Source: Streptomyces sp. NBC_01549
GTDB taxonomy: Bacteria; Actinomycetota; Actinomycetes; Streptomycetales; Streptomycetaceae
Length of the DNA stretch: 64,000 nt
Direction: 5' to 3'
Assembly: GCF_026339955.1 (NCBI RefSeq)
Contig: NZ_JAPEPW010000003.1
Span: forward strand, 372,001-436,000
Part shown: positions 16,089 to 24,158 of the stretch, piece by piece
Layout of the letters: each line of letters starts with the position of its first letter
Numbering within the stretch: the stretch's first letter is position 1
Position numbers and translations under genes: made by a program
The notes under the pieces: model-generated
Seen by the model: only the letters and a program-made list of their open reading frames with translations
What the model was told of the DNA's origin: nothing
Databases searched by the model: none

Positions 16089-17186
16089 ATGCGTTTACGC
16101 ACCCCCTGGCGCAGCAGGATGATCGCCGTGCTCATAGTGGCGGTCGCCGTCGTCACGGCCGGGCCGGTGTCAGGCACGACCTGGGCGTCCGCGGCACCCC
16201 GGGCCGCCCTCGTACCCGCCGTGGACCGTCAGGTCCACTTCACCGCGGACGGCACCACCGCGTACGGCACGCTGCACATACCCGCCCACCGCGCGGGCCG
16301 CAGGCTCGCCGCGGCGCTGCTGCTTCCCGGCAGCGGACCGACCGACCGCAACGGCGACGAGCCGCCCGGCTTCACGCCCCACACCCTGGCCCTCATGGCC
16401 GGCGTCCTCAGCGGTGATGGCGTGATGACCCTGCGTTTCGACAAGTACGGCACCGGGCGGACGGGCCTGGGCGGACGCACCAGCGCTCCCGTCATGGCCG
16501 CCTACACGCGGCAGGCCGTGGCCGCGTACAACACCCTGCGCGCCCAGGCTGAAGCCGACCCACACGCGATGCTGGTGGTCGGGCACAGTGAGGGCGGCCT
16601 GCAAGCACTGCTCGTCGACCGCGCCGTACAGCCGAAGCCCGCCGGGCTCGCGCTCATCGCCCCGCAGGACATGCGGCTGCTGGACCTGATCCGCCTCCAG
16701 TTGTCGGCCGAATTGAACCGGGCGGCCGCCGCAGGGCAACTCACCGCGAAGCAGGCGTGGTTGAACAACCACGGCGTGGCCAGGGCCATCGCGGACTTCC
16801 GCGCCCAGCGCCCGGTTGACACCTCGGGGCTGCTGCCGTCCCTCTCCTTGCTCCTTAAGAGCATGTTCGGACCGGTCAACGCGGATTTCGTCCGCAGCGA
16901 CGACGCCCTCTACCCGCCGTCCGTCGCCCGAGGTATCGCGCACGGCACGCGTACGCTCGTCACCTGCGGCACCGAGGACACCAATGTGCCCTGCTGGACG
17001 ATGCCTTCTCTGCTGTCGGCCCTTGCTGCCGCCCACACCACCGGCCCAGGACTGCGGGTCCTCCCTGGACTCGACCATCTCCTCCACCCCGTCGGCACGC
17101 CGGTCAACGATCCGGTGATCGCGCCAGCCGCGCAGCAGATCCTCCACGACTTCGTCCGTCCTTGGCGGCAGGTCCCACAGGGCTGA
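16089..17186 (+). CDS. Secreted alpha/beta hydrolase
   Basis: A 365-residue protein with an N-terminal signal (RSRMIAVLIVAVAVVTAGPV, then A-S-A-A-P); GAGGAG lies upstream of ATG 16089. The alpha/beta hydrolase catalytic set is visible: nucleophile elbow G-H-S-E-G (MLVVGHSEGGLQALLV, about residue 178), acid in LVTCGTEDTNVPC and His in LPGLDHLLHPVG. The oxyanion region is LLLPGSGPTDRNGDEP, typical of the YqiA/dienelactone-like secreted hydrolases. It lies 123 bp after the membrane protein gene on the same strand and is probably in the GntR operon. Substrate unknown. Confidence 0.85.
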   Translation: MRLRTPWRSRMIAVLIVAVAVVTAGPVSGTTWASAAPRAALVPAVDRQVHFTADGTTAYGTLHIPAHRAGRRLAAALLLPGSGPTDRNGDEPPGFTPHTLALMAGVLSGDGVMTLRFDKYGTGRTGLGGRTSAPVMAAYTRQAVAAYNTLRAQAEADPHAMLVVGHSEGGLQALLVDRAVQPKPAGLALIAPQDMRLLDLIRLQLSAELNRAAAAGQLTAKQAWLNNHGVARAIADFRAQRPVDTSGLLPSLSLLLKSMFGPVNADFVRSDDALYPPSVARGIAHGTRTLVTCGTEDTNVPCWTMPSLLSALAAAHTTGPGLRVLPGLDHLLHPVGTPVNDPVIAPAAQQILHDFVRPWRQVPQG

Positions 17187-17223
17187 GGAACCCTCCTCCA
17201 TACGTGCCTCGCCCCTCGCGGCT

Positions 17224-17605
17224 GTGCACCGCTCCCCGCACTGGGTCCACCGCGCCGACCACGACGTCGTCGACGCGGTGGACCCGCTCCGGCCGAGCTC
17301 GGAGATCACCACCGCCCGCTGCAACAAGCTCGTCGAGCGCCTGCGCGCGTACGAGCTGGGCCCCATCGCAACCTCGGCTTCACAGGTCTGGACGACGATC
17401 CGGACAACCCCATGGTCATCACCGGCTACAAGGCCGCCTGCACCAAGCCCCTCACCCCGGCGAAGAAGCAGGTCAACAAGCTGATCGCCTCCGTCCGTTC
17501 CATCTGCGAGCATATTTCGCGTACCTGAAGAAGTGGCGCATCCTCACCACGCTCCGCGTGCACGTGCGCCACGCAACCGCGCTCCGCGGACAGCCGCCCA
17601 CATGA
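17224..17605 (+). pseudogene. Frameshifted C-terminal remnant of an IS5-superfamily transposase
   Basis: In shifting frames the region encodes STARCNKLVERLRAYELG-like sequence, then DDDPDNPMVITGYKAACTKP, LTPAKKQVNKLIASVRSICE and FAYLKKWRILTTLRVHVRHA, the C-terminal part with the catalytic Glu region of the transposase type whose N-terminus is seen at 7049-7206. At least one frameshift and a lost N-terminus make it non-functional. Confidence 0.65.
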
Positions 17606-17680
17606 GCACCCGGAGACCGATCACAGCAGCCACTTGACCTGCGACTTCAGATGAATAGAGCCATCTTCGCCAGTTCGAAA

Positions 17681-18007
17681 TCACGCCTGGGAGGTAACCT
17701 TCGCTCGCAGACGCTCGTACTCGGCGCCAGCAGATGGCTCGCCGTCAAAGTAGTCTTCCCAGAAGCCTGGGCGCTGCCACTCCTTTGGCGCCAGCGTCAT
17801 CTGGCCGCCCTCAAGCCCTGCAACCCAGCAGTCCGGCATGCGGCTGCTGACCACAGTGAACATGGCGGCATCCCACAGCCCAGGAGAGTCCCGCGCCACC
17901 AAGACGTCGGGCCTCTCGGGGATCCGGAGCAGCACCCGGCTTGCGGTTGTGATGACCTCGAGGACCGGATACTCCGCGCCGACCCCGATCCCCGGGTGAT
18001 CACTCAC
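17681..18007 (-). CDS. Small hypothetical protein
   Basis: A 108-residue protein beginning at GTG with GAGAGG upstream. The sequence (VLLRIPERPDVLVARDSPGL, WDAAMFTVVSSRMPDCWVAG, WQRPGFWEDYFDGEPSAGAE) has good codon bias and the feel of a conserved Streptomyces protein. The acidic, tryptophan-rich C-terminus recalls small immunity proteins, but no domain is recognised. It stands alone between IS remnants. Confidence 0.6.
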   Translation of the reverse strand: MSDHPGIGVGAEYPVLEVITTASRVLLRIPERPDVLVARDSPGLWDAAMFTVVSSRMPDCWVAGLEGGQMTLAPKEWQRPGFWEDYFDGEPSAGAEYERLRAKVTSQA

Positions 18008-18247
18008 GACCTCTCAGCTCGTCGGGCTGATGATCTGAACGCACCGAACGATCATGCGGGCACTTTACGCGGGCACACGCGGACCCTGCGCTTGGCTTGA
18101 CTTCAGAAGCCGTATTCCTATCGATCATGAGGACGGTTCTGTTCGAACAGGGTGCCTGGTCGGGTGATCTTGGCCGGGTGGATGCATGAGAACAGGGCCC
18201 CTTGGTAGCTCGGGGTTGCGACGCCACTCGAGTATCAGGAGGCCCTG

Positions 18248-19207
18248 TTGTTCCAGTCTTGCGTTTCCGCCCTCGTCCCGTCCAACTTCCGCGTGTCGGT
18301 GTGCGATTGCCTCGCTCACCGGTTCGGGAACGCGGCCGACCGGCCCGAGAGGGTACGGCGGTATCCGTCGGACATGACGGATGCGGAGTGGGCGGTGGTG
18401 CGTGACGCGCTGCCAGTGCCGGCGTGGCTGGAGGGCCGGGGCGGGCAGCCGGAGGGCTACTGTCACCGGCAGATGCTGGATGCGGTTTTCTACGTCACCG
18501 ACAACGGGATCAAGTGGCGCTCGGTTCCTGCCGATTTCCCTGCTTGGGACCGCGTGTATGCCTTCTTCCGCAGGTGGAGGGAGAACGGCCTGGTCAAGGA
18601 GTTGCACGACCGGCTGCGCGGGAAGGTCCGTGAGGCCGAGGGCCGTCAGACGGAGCCGAGTGCGGCGATCATCGACTCGCAGTCGGTGAAGGGCGCCGCC
18701 TCGGTGCCGTCCGCCACGCGCGGCTACGACGGCGGGAAGAAGATCAACGGCAGGCGCAGGCACGTCATCACGGACTGCCTCGGCCTGCTGCTCATGGTGC
18801 TGGTGACCGCCGCGGACGTCACCGACCGGCAGGCCGCCCGCATCATGCTGCCCCGGCTGCGGGTGCGGTTTAGGAAGATCAGCCTGGTATGGGCCGACGG
18901 CGGCTACACGGGCGTCCTGGTCGATTGGGCGAAGGAGAAACTCCAGCTCACCCTGCAGATCGTCAAGCGGAGCGACGACATGAAGGGGTTCGTGGTACTG
19001 CCGAGACGGTGGGTGGTGGAACGAACTCTGGGATGGCTGTTGCGCACGAGGCGTCTGGCCCGGGACTACGAGACGCTACCCGCCAGCAGCGAAGCGTTCA
19101 TCCACTTCTCGGCCACTATGCTCATGACCCGCCGCCTGGCTCGCACCACTGCCCACGGCCAGACGATCAGGACGCCGCGTCAGCAGCGGACGACACTCGC
19201 GGCATGA
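18248..19207 (+). CDS. IS5-family transposase
   Basis: About 280-319 residues depending on start; the conserved part begins at RRYPSDMTDAEWAVVRDALP. Motifs: N-terminal DUF4096-type domain (YCHRQMLDAVFYVTDNGIKW), first Asp in AAIIDSQSVKG, second Asp in ISLVWADGGYTGVLVDWAKE, and Glu in VLPRRWVVERTLGWLLRTRR. It is complete and could be functional. The leader upstream of the conserved part (18160-18300) resembles the end of another element, so the true start is unclear. Its 3' end overlaps by 41 bp, tail to tail, the coiled-coil gene at 19167-19694. Confidence 0.88.
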   Translation: MFQSCVSALVPSNFRVSVCDCLAHRFGNAADRPERVRRYPSDMTDAEWAVVRDALPVPAWLEGRGGQPEGYCHRQMLDAVFYVTDNGIKWRSVPADFPAWDRVYAFFRRWRENGLVKELHDRLRGKVREAEGRQTEPSAAIIDSQSVKGAASVPSATRGYDGGKKINGRRRHVITDCLGLLLMVLVTAADVTDRQAARIMLPRLRVRFRKISLVWADGGYTGVLVDWAKEKLQLTLQIVKRSDDMKGFVVLPRRWVVERTLGWLLRTRRLARDYETLPASSEAFIHFSATMLMTRRLARTTAHGQTIRTPRQQRTTLAA

Positions 19208-19694
19208 ACCGGCCCGACGGCGAGGGGGTCAGCCAGCCCCGCTCAACGAGCCGCTTCGCCTTCGACCGCACCCCCTCGATCTTCGCCGGCACCAACTCGA
19301 GCCCGAGCCGGACCGTCATCTCCTTCGCCATCAACCCCTCCCCGCCATCCGGGAGTTCGGCCTCCAGCAGCTCCACGATCCGCCGGTAGTCCGGCGCGAG
19401 CGCCACCGCCGTCATCCCCTCCCGCCATCGCTGCACGACGGACCCGGAGACCGGAACCCTCGCCGCCCCGGCCGACGGCACCGGGGCCGCCGCCTCCTGG
19501 GCAGACGCATCCGCGGCAGCGCCCGGCGCGGCCAGGGCCTCGGCCAGCTCGACCCTGGCGATCACCCGACGCTCCAACACCGCCTCCGCCTCGGCAAGTT
19601 CCGCAAGAATCCGGTCCGCTTCCCCCTGAAGCTCCTCCGCCCGCACCCGGGCAGCCTTCTCACGTTCCTCCAGCAAACCCATCACCGATGTCAC
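19167..19694 (-). CDS. Coiled-coil plus winged-helix protein, IS-associated
   Basis: A 175-residue protein starting at GTG 19694 with GGAG 7 bases upstream. The N-terminal coiled coil (LLEEREKAARVRAEELQGEA, DRILAELAEAEAVLERRVIA) and Ala/Pro-rich linker precede a winged-helix domain (DYRRIVELLEAELPDGGEGL, MAKEMTVRLGLELVPAKIEG, RSKAKRLVERGWLTPSPSGR). The C-terminal pattern I-E-G-x-R-x-K-x-K-R-L-V-x-R-G is shared with the copies at 21478 and 62078. Here it converges with an IS5 transposase gene instead of following it. Confidence 0.7.
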   Translation of the reverse strand: MTSVMGLLEEREKAARVRAEELQGEADRILAELAEAEAVLERRVIARVELAEALAAPGAAADASAQEAAAPVPSAGAARVPVSGSVVQRWREGMTAVALAPDYRRIVELLEAELPDGGEGLMAKEMTVRLGLELVPAKIEGVRSKAKRLVERGWLTPSPSGRFMPRVSSAADAAS

Positions 19695-19818
19695 CGGTCA
19701 TCTCCGCATCGCGAGAACGATCTGATCGCCCGAACTCTCCCGCAACGACGCCCGAACCATGCCTGAGCAGCGGAAACTCAACGATCACATCCGGAAAGAC
19801 AACGGCTTCTCAGGACAC

Positions 19819-19887
19819 ACCAAACGCCAGATGTTCGGCCGGGCCGGCTTTCGTCTTCTCCGCAAGCGTGTCCTGCTCTACTCGTGA
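19819..19887 (+). pseudogene. C-terminal scrap of an ISL3-family transposase
   Basis: It encodes TKRQMFGRAGFRLLRKRVLL-Y-S and a stop, matching the terminal 20 residues of the intact ISL3 transposase at 28523-30124 (TKLLKRQGYGRANLDFLRKR). Nothing upstream is homologous for more than a few codons. Confidence 0.7.
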
Positions 19888-19895
19888 TGCGCAGG

Positions 19896-20171
19896 TCAGA
19901 CCGCATCATCAACGAGGCCGAAGTCTTCCGGGAACCCTTCCAGGAACTCCCGCCGAGCGGGGTCGGACTCGGCTTCGGCCATCGCCCCGAGCAGGTCGAT
20001 CAGTTCGCTCCGCTGGTCGCTCGACAGCTTGCTGACCAGGTGAGCGACACCCTCCAGGACTTTGACGGAGTCGTCCGGATCCATCTGATCGTCTTCACTG
20101 CCCTCGATGAACCACAGGACGTCGACCAAAGCCTCGGCCAGGGCGTGGGTCAGAGACGAGTACACGGACAT
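19896..20171 (-). CDS. Small acidic hypothetical protein
   Basis: A 91-residue protein. I chose the ATG at 20171 because GGGAG lies about 9 bases upstream. It is strongly acidic and helical (ALAEALVDVLWFIEGSEDDQ, VLEGVAHLVSKLSSDQRSEL, IDLLGAMAEAESDPARREFL, EGFPEDFGLVDDA). The pattern recalls small SMI1/immunity-like Streptomyces proteins, but I cannot place it. No toxin gene is adjacent. Confidence 0.6.
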   Translation of the reverse strand: MSVYSSLTHALAEALVDVLWFIEGSEDDQMDPDDSVKVLEGVAHLVSKLSSDQRSELIDLLGAMAEAESDPARREFLEGFPEDFGLVDDAV

Positions 20172-20347
20172 CAAGGGGACTCCCAGCAGATCACGGCAGC
20201 AGAGTCCGGCCATCCCACCACAACCCACTGACATCACACTCAGTCAGCCCTCCACGGAAAGTGAGCCAGAACCCGAGAAATGACGTCAGTGTGGGACGGC
20301 CCGCCGCCCGTGAGGGCGGCGGGCCGTCGAAGCGAGCCAGGCTGAGG

Positions 20348-20549
20348 TCAGCCAGCTTGTGCGGAGTCGAGATGAAGAGTGTCACCGAGGCTGACGACTT
20401 GGCGGTTGTGGAAGAAGTCGTCTTCGCGGAGCGTGGTGATGCTCCCGGAGGGGGCCCGGAAACTGGCATAGCCGGCCGACTCGATCGGCATCTTGATCCA
20501 GGACGCCACGACGAACGTCAGGGAGCCGCCATGCGTCACGATGATCTGA
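20348..20549 (-). pseudogene. Histidine phosphatase gene, 3' part beyond an IS
   Basis: It encodes SQIIVTHGGSLTFVVASWIK, then the C-terminal strands to a stop at 20348. T-H-G with the preceding I-I-V is the second catalytic His motif of histidine-phosphatase (phosphoglycerate-mutase-like) enzymes. The 5' part lies at 21979-22421; the two are separated exactly by the IS at 20550-21978. TGA is the duplicated target. Confidence 0.85.
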
Positions 20550-20650
20550 GAGTGCGGGATGTGGCGTTCCGTCGGTCTTGTCATCGCTCGATGGTGTGAT
20601 GTTGGGGCATCGCTGGTGGTCAGGAGTTCGGGGTTCGCTTGAGTTGTGGC

Positions 20651-21481
20651 ATGAGCATGCGCAAGCCGTACCCGAGTGATCTCACCGACGAGCAGTGGGA
20701 GCTCCTCGAACCCGTGATCACGGCATGGAAGGCCCGGCATCCGTCAGTCAGCGGGCATCAGGGGAAGTACGCGATGCGGGAGATCGTGAACGCCATCCTC
20801 TACCAGAACCGCACGGGTTGTCAGTGGGAGTTCCTGCCCCATGACATGCCCCCGCCCGGAGCGGTGAAGTACTACTTCTACCTCTGGCGCGACGAGGGCA
20901 CCGACCAGGACATTCACGACCTGCTGCGCTGGCAGCTGCGGGAGAAGCGGAAACGATTAGCCGACCCGAGCCTGGTGGTCCTGGACACACAGAGCATCCA
21001 CGCCGCCGTCGGCGTCCCGGCCACGACGACGGGCCGGGACGCCGCGAAAAGGGTGCCGGGCAGGAAGAGATGCCTGGCCGTGGACGTGCTGGGCCTCGTC
21101 ATTGACTGCGTCGTCCTGCCCGCCTCCGCGCACGAGAACACCGCCGGCATCGCCCTGCTGGACGCTGTCACCGAGCAGTGCGACACGGTGAAAAAGGCCC
21201 TGGTCGACCAGGGCTTCAAGAAGAAGGTCGTCGAGCACGGCAAGAACGTGGGTATCGACGTCGAGATCGTCGAGCGCAACCCGGACGACAAGGGCTTCGT
21301 TCCACAGGCCAAACGGTGGATCGTGGAGCAGACGAACGGGATCCTAATGTTCTACCGCCGTCTCGTACGCGACTACGAACACCGCCCCGCCTCCTCCCGC
21401 TCCCGCGTTCTGTGGGCGATGGCCTCCGTCATGAGCCGTCGCCTCACCGGAGCCACCAGCGCCTCCTGGAGGACCGCATGA
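20651..21481 (+). CDS. IS5-family transposase
   Basis: About 276 residues from ATG 20651. The N-terminal domain shows YPSDLTDEQWELLEPVITAW and MREIVNAILYQNRTGCQWEF. The DDE core has VVLDTQSIHAAVGVPATTTG (first Asp), a DVLGLVIDCVVLPASAHENT strand, and the Glu region QAKRWIVEQTNGILMFYRRL. The spacing between the second strand and the Glu contains VKKALVDQGFKKKVVEHGKN where the second Asp region is altered, as in some IS5 subgroups. It is complete and is co-translated with the accessory gene via ATGA. Confidence 0.9.
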   Translation: MSMRKPYPSDLTDEQWELLEPVITAWKARHPSVSGHQGKYAMREIVNAILYQNRTGCQWEFLPHDMPPPGAVKYYFYLWRDEGTDQDIHDLLRWQLREKRKRLADPSLVVLDTQSIHAAVGVPATTTGRDAAKRVPGRKRCLAVDVLGLVIDCVVLPASAHENTAGIALLDAVTEQCDTVKKALVDQGFKKKVVEHGKNVGIDVEIVERNPDDKGFVPQAKRWIVEQTNGILMFYRRLVRDYEHRPASSRSRVLWAMASVMSRRLTGATSASWRTA

Positions 21482-21900
21482 GCGAGAACCCGCAGGTCAA
21501 AGTCATCCTGGAACACATCGAGACCCGCGAACGCGAACTGGACGACCAGGCCGGGCAGTTCCGGGCCCGCATCGAAGAGCTCACCCGGCAGCTCGGCGAA
21601 CTCGACGCGGAGAGCGAGAACCTGCGCATCACCCGCAAGACCCTCCTCACTCTCCCGCTGCCCTCACCCTCCACCGGGCCGGACCGCCCCGACATCCCGG
21701 ACCACCCCGCCTACCAGCAGATCCTTACCGCCCTGACCGACGCGGGCCGGCCGATACGCGCCCGCGACCTCTGCCAGGCCCTCGACCTGCCGATCCTCCC
21801 GAAGAACACCGAAGGCATCCGCTGCAAACTGAAACGCCTGGTCAGCCGGGGCATCCTCATCGAACCCGAACCCGGCCTGTTCGCCTGCCCCGGCGCCTGA
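21478..21900 (+). CDS. Coiled-coil plus winged-helix accessory protein inside the IS
   Basis: A 140-residue protein starting at the ATG that overlaps the transposase stop. Residues 1-60 form a coiled coil (VILEHIETRERELDDQAGQF, RARIEELTRQLGELDAESEN). Residues ~80-138 form a winged helix (HPAYQQILTALTDAGRPIRA, RDLCQALDLPILPKNTEGIR, CKLKRLVSRGILIEPEPGLF). The gene lies inside the inverted repeats and so moves with the IS. Probable roles are a transposition regulator or a DNA-end-binding partner; neither is proven. Confidence 0.8.
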   Translation: MSENPQVKVILEHIETRERELDDQAGQFRARIEELTRQLGELDAESENLRITRKTLLTLPLPSPSTGPDRPDIPDHPAYQQILTALTDAGRPIRARDLCQALDLPILPKNTEGIRCKLKRLVSRGILIEPEPGLFACPGA

Positions 21901-21978
21901 GGACCACCCCCCACCCGCGACCAGCGGTCCTTCCACAACCTCAACCACGAAACGGACAAGAGCCCACGTTCCGCACTC

Positions 21979-22421
21979 TGATGTTCGCAAGGGTTCTGCA
22001 GGATCTCGTCCGTTGCTGCGTAGATGCGTTGCGCCCACGCAGCCTTGGTCTCGGAACCCTGCACGCCCTCGTCGTGGTCCATGCGCTCCCCGACAGCCGG
22101 CGGTGGGACGAAGCGCCGGTCCAGCCACTCCTGCGGCTTTCCCCCCGCCTCACCGTAGGACTTCTCCCGCAGCCTGCGATCCACAATCGGCTTCACGCCG
22201 AACAGTTCGGCCACCTCCTCGGCCGTCCGCAGGGTGCGCTGCAGATCCGAGGAGAACAGCTCCACCTCGGCGCCGTCCGGGATCTGGGCCCGCAACGCCT
22301 GGGCGATGGAGACGGCCGCACGGACGCCAGCGGGCGTCAACTTCGAGTCATGCCATCCGCCGACGACTCCCTCGACGTGGTGCGTCGCCTCCGGATGGGT
22401 GACGACGTAAAGAGTGCGCAT
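21979..22421 (-). pseudogene. Histidine phosphatase gene, 5' part before the IS
   Basis: It starts MRTLYVVTHPEATHHVEGVV. The catalytic R-H-G motif reads T-H-P here, suggesting either a divergent or phosphatase-dead branch of the histidine phosphatase family. AQIPDGAEVELFSSDLQRTL has the S-x-x-x-R-(A/T)-x-x-T-A pattern (L-Q-R-T-L-R-T-A), and LREKSYGEAGGKPQEWLDRR follows. The frame ends at the IS boundary after CEHQ. With 20348-20549 it would encode about 215 residues. Confidence 0.8.
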
Positions 22422-22495
22422 CAGTGCGTGCCTTCCTGTAGATAACGTCCTGCCGGATTGCAGTCCGCAACTATGGAAGAGACAGCTCAGAACCC

Positions 22496-22753
22496 TCAAG
22501 CGGGTTCTTCTGCCCGGGCTCGGGTGCTCGCGAGGCGGTAGGAGTCGGTGCCGGTCTCGATGATGGTGCCGTTGAAGGTCAGCCGGTCGACGATGGCCGC
22601 GCAGAGCCGAGGATCCGTGAACGTCTTGGTCCAGCCGCCGAAGGACTCATTGGAGGCGATGGCGACGCTGTTCTTTTCCTCGCGCTCGGTCAGCACCTGG
22701 AAGAGGAGCTCGGCGCCGTGGCGGTCCAGTTCCATGTAGCCGAGTTCGTCGAT
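22496..22753 (-). pseudogene. C-terminal fragment of istB (IS21 ATPase), first copy
   Basis: It encodes I-D-E-L-G-Y (Walker B) MELDRHGAELLFQVLTEREE, SVAIASNESFGGWTKTFTDP and RLCAAIVDRLTFNGTIIETG, the C-terminal AAA+ half of IstB. The frame begins abruptly at Walker B next to a 20-bp palindrome; Walker A and the DNA-binding N-terminus are missing. Confidence 0.85.
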
Positions 22754-22773
22754 CTATGCGGATATCCGCATAG
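22754..22773. repeat. 20-bp perfect palindrome joining two istB fragments
   Basis: CTATGCGGATATCCGCATAG reads the same on both strands. With one mismatch the symmetry extends to 32 bp, because both flanks encode V/I-D-E. A TAG stop lies immediately before each istB fragment. The structure looks like a head-to-head fusion product. Confidence 0.85.
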
Positions 22774-23037
22774 GTCGACGAGGTCGACTACATCCCGTTC
22801 GAGGCCGAGGCCGCGAACCTGTTCTTCCAGCTCGTCTCGAACAGATACGAGAGAGCCAGCGTGATCGTCACCTCGAACAAGCCTTTCGGACGCTGGGGAG
22901 AGACCTTCGGCGACGAGACCGTCGCCGCCGCCATGATCGACCGACTCGTCCACCACGCCGAGGTCCACTCCCTCAAAGGCGAGTCCTACCGCATGAAGGG
23001 CCGCGAACTCGGCCGCGTCCCCACCGCCACCGACTGA
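22774..23037 (+). pseudogene. C-terminal fragment of istB, second divergent copy
   Basis: It encodes V-D-E-V-D-Y (Walker B), IPFEAEAANLFFQLVSNRYE, SVIVTSNKPFGRWGETFGDE and VAAAMIDRLVHHAEVHSLKG. It is a different istB from the first copy (about 50% similar by eye), oriented away from it. Like the first, it starts exactly at Walker B. Confidence 0.85.
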
Positions 23038-23128
23038 CCACACCGAGGCCGCACAGTGCCGTTGCCGACATGCGGCGGGCGGTCACGGTAATCATCGTAA
23101 GGGCGGCCCTTGGCCCAACGTAGCGGGA

Positions 23129-23281
23129 AGCCTGGCGCCGTACGGTGGGCACGTCGCCAGGCTCTCGCCGCAGTTCGACTACATCAACTTCCTGGGCCGC
23201 TACGCATTCTTCCGACCGCAGGAGGCCGGGCGCCGGCCGCTGCGCGAACCATCGGTCGGTGACGACGAGAGCGGGCTATAG
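23129..23281 (+). pseudogene. C-terminal remnant of a Tn3-family transposase
   Basis: It encodes LSPQFDYINFLGRYAFFRPQ then RRPLREPSVGDDE and a stop. The H/Y-I-N-x-L-G-R-Y-x-F and R-P-L-R-x-P pattern is the terminus of Tn3-family transposases. Only about 50 codons remain. Confidence 0.7.
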
Positions 23282-23393
23282 GTTCTGCACGGATGGCCGC
23301 ACTGGGGTGCGGCCCGGAAAACCGTTCGCAATCCGAGGGGCTTCGAGCCGACACTGACGGGTCGATCACATCAGACAGGAAGAGTGGCCAGCG

Positions 23394-24158
23394 CTGACGT
23401 ACAACCGTGACACCCTGCCCTTCCCCGAGAACCGTGTTCCCCCCATCACCTACGAGGGCATTCGGAACTGGGATGAACTTGACCCGGCCCGGCACCCGTT
23501 CGCCTGGGACAAGAGCGAGGAAGCCCACCTCCGCTCGCTGGTCCGAGAGTGGGTGCCACCCGTGCTCTCCGGTATGGCCGGCTGGTGGCAGGGCGAACAC
23601 TGGTGTGAAAGCCAGGTGGACGCAATCATCCGGGAGCGATACGGCACCTGGGCCTGGGGATGGAGCTGGTGCTACCGCGACGGCGGGCCCATCGGTAACT
23701 GGATCAGCGGAGCAAGCTCGGTGACGACCCCCGACGAGACCGCAGCACGCGTCATAGCCGCGCTGTTGGAGTGGCGGGAGTGGTTGGAGCGCACAACTCA
23801 GCGCTTCGCCGAACTGGCGCCGCCGTCGGACGCCTCACCCGAGGACCGCAGCTGGCACCTGGAGCGGGCCTGCGTCCGGCTCGTGACCCACACGCTGGAC
23901 TCGGGCGCGGAGGGCGGCTGGCACGGCCAGGCCTCGATCGTCCTGGGCTGGTTCCTCACCAGCACCGGCATGGACCGAGCCGAAGCCGCGCGAGCGGTGG
24001 AGAGCGCGATCGGCGGCCGGTTCAAGAGCTGGGTCACCCCGGAACGGACACTGATCGAATCCGTCGGCGAGGACCTCGCCGTTGGCCTCACCGGCCACGC
24101 CCCGTACCGGGACCACCGTGAGAGGGCGGCTTTGGAGGATCTCCATGACCGCTACTGA
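23394..24158 (+). CDS. Hypothetical protein upstream of and overlapping the Fic gene
   Basis: The gene-like frame starts around LTYNRDTLPFPENRVPPITY and runs 254 codons (ARHPFAWDKSEEAHLRSLVR, GEHWCESQVDAIIRERYGTW, SWHLERACVRLVTHTLDSGA, SIVLGWFLTSTGMDRAEAAR). No ATG, GTG or TTG occurs in frame between the preceding stop (23355) and GTG 23553. A CTG at 23394 has GGAAGAG 9 bases upstream, so either CTG is used as start, the start has mutated, or the gene is 5'-truncated. It overlaps the Fic gene by 14 bp, suggesting a co-translated partner. No known domain. Confidence 0.55.
   Translation: MTYNRDTLPFPENRVPPITYEGIRNWDELDPARHPFAWDKSEEAHLRSLVREWVPPVLSGMAGWWQGEHWCESQVDAIIRERYGTWAWGWSWCYRDGGPIGNWISGASSVTTPDETAARVIAALLEWREWLERTTQRFAELAPPSDASPEDRSWHLERACVRLVTHTLDSGAEGGWHGQASIVLGWFLTSTGMDRAEAARAVESAIGGRFKSWVTPERTLIESVGEDLAVGLTGHAPYRDHRERAALEDLHDRY

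Larger units (their letters stand above)
20550..21978 (+). mobile_element. IS5-type insertion sequence carrying a coiled-coil accessory gene
   Basis: The ends are GAGTGCGGGATGTGG on the left and, inverted, GAGTGCGGAACGTGG on the right (imperfect inverted repeats). They are flanked by the 3-bp direct repeat TGA (20547-20549 and 21979-21981). Excision restores the histidine-phosphatase reading frame E-H-Q-I-I-V-T-H-G. The 1429-bp element holds two genes, transposase and accessory, overlapping by ATGA. This shows that the accessory gene is part of the mobile unit. Confidence 0.92.
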
